Assembly (NCBI GenBank): GCA_046295455.1
Contig: JBKBNI010000010.1
Span: 1-64,000 of the forward strand
DNA from: Thermaurantimonas sp046295455
GTDB lineage: Bacteria > Bacteroidota > Bacteroidia > Flavobacteriales > Schleiferiaceae
Length of the DNA: 64,000 nucleotides
Direction: 5' to 3'
Shown here: positions 63,783 through 64,000 of the stretch, piece after piece
How the letters are laid out: every line of letters begins with the position of its first letter
Numbering within the stretch: position 1 is the first letter of the stretch
The notes under the pieces: generated by a model
Databases searched by the model: none
What the model was told of the DNA's origin: nothing
The model's input: only the letters and a program-made list of their open reading frames with translations
Made by a program: the position numbers and the translations under genes

Positions 63783-64000
63783 TCAATGAATGGACTCAAG
63801 TATTTTAATAAGATTTTCTTCGTACATCATAAATATCTCACGACCAATATATTCAGCGTCGTAATTGGCAGTCTGATATCCGCGGAGAATTGAATCTGGC
63901 CTTATTGGCACATTCAATAATACTATGTAACTTTTTCCATTAAAATCAAACATATAATAAGTTTCATATAGTGGATATGTAGTGCCATTCTCGGATGTAT
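63783..64000 (-). CDS. 3' end of an unidentified protein gene running off the right edge
   Basis: The minus-strand frame is open from 63998 to a TGA at 63785-63783, giving 71 residues without a start. Its sequence reads as a real protein end: YPLYETYYMFDFNGKSYIV, then RPDSILRGYQTANYDAEY and MMYEENLIKILESIH. It is convergent with the lipase gene, 76 bases apart. No family can be assigned from this piece. Confidence 0.65.
   Translation of the reverse strand, partial: TSENGTTYPLYETYYMFDFNGKSYIVLLNVPIRPDSILRGYQTANYDAEYIGREIFMMYEENLIKILESIH

Overview
The window is a stretch of chromosome from a Bacteroidota bacterium, probably of the Saprospirales/Chitinophagales type (the order is an inference). 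Evidence for the phylum: SusC/Oar-like TonB-dependent receptors with carboxypeptidase-regulatory N-terminal domains, a C-terminal type IX secretion (T9SS) sorting domain, a GldH gliding lipoprotein beside ricT and PBP1A, a DUF3098 protein, type B succinate dehydrogenase with one cytochrome b subunit, an OlsF-like two-domain acyltransferase, and repeated TAnnTTTG promoter elements, the sigma-A -7 box known in this phylum. Shine-Dalgarno sequences are generally absent and several genes start with TTG or GTG. Almost everything is housekeeping or cell-envelope gene content. I see no prophage, IS element, CRISPR array, rRNA or tRNA.

Layout. 1-4590 (+): end of an HlyD-type adaptor gene and its TolC partner (export system), a metal-binding HMA lipoprotein next to heme A synthase (respiratory oxidase maturation), and two small hypotheticals. 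4665-9792 (-): HMG-CoA lyase, a NYN nuclease/cold-shock fusion, an outer-membrane-type protein, RidA, groEL and groES. 9980-13282 (-): Oar-like TonB receptor, followed by an 0.8 kb gene-free AT-rich stretch. 14094-16575 (-): marC, ribH, a TPR membrane protein and adk; a terminator-shaped hairpin lies inside the start of ribH. 16730-23517 (-): two large secreted proteins, one a beta-helix/T9SS protein split by a frameshift, the other a glycosidase-like protein. 23643-26731 (-): ribD and uvrB. 27183-29537: a tiny repeat protein, a beta-propeller-like protein and queA. 29571-35325: glycosyltransferase, OlsF-like acyltransferase and alaS. 35452-37491 (+): M23 peptidase, MerR regulator and an NrtR-like regulator with a ruined Nudix box. 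37499-46327 (-): PhoR/PhoB-like two-component system, lipoproteins, TonB receptor and an exbB-exbD-tonB operon that would energise it. 46421-49047 (-): amino-acid dehydrogenase and NhaD antiporter. 49212-57239 (+): ricT, gldH, PBP1A, ftsX, DUF3098, uppP, truB and photolyase; most of this is an envelope/cell-division operon with start-stop overlaps. 57287-60742 (-): sdhCAB. 60769-61557 is gene-free, then an orphan NarL-type response regulator and a secreted lipase-like lipoprotein. The last 218 bases hold the 3' end of an unidentified minus-strand gene.

Points most worth following: the terminator-like hairpin in the ribH coding sequence, the TGACAAT-element cluster upstream of groES with CIRCE-like 9-base spacing, the NYN/cold-shock fusion, the frameshifted T9SS cargo gene, the degenerate Nudix regulator, the small K/R/Y-rich repeat protein, and the HMA lipoprotein-ctaA pair. 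I did not find a clearly new multi-gene system such as a defence island; these are candidate observations only.
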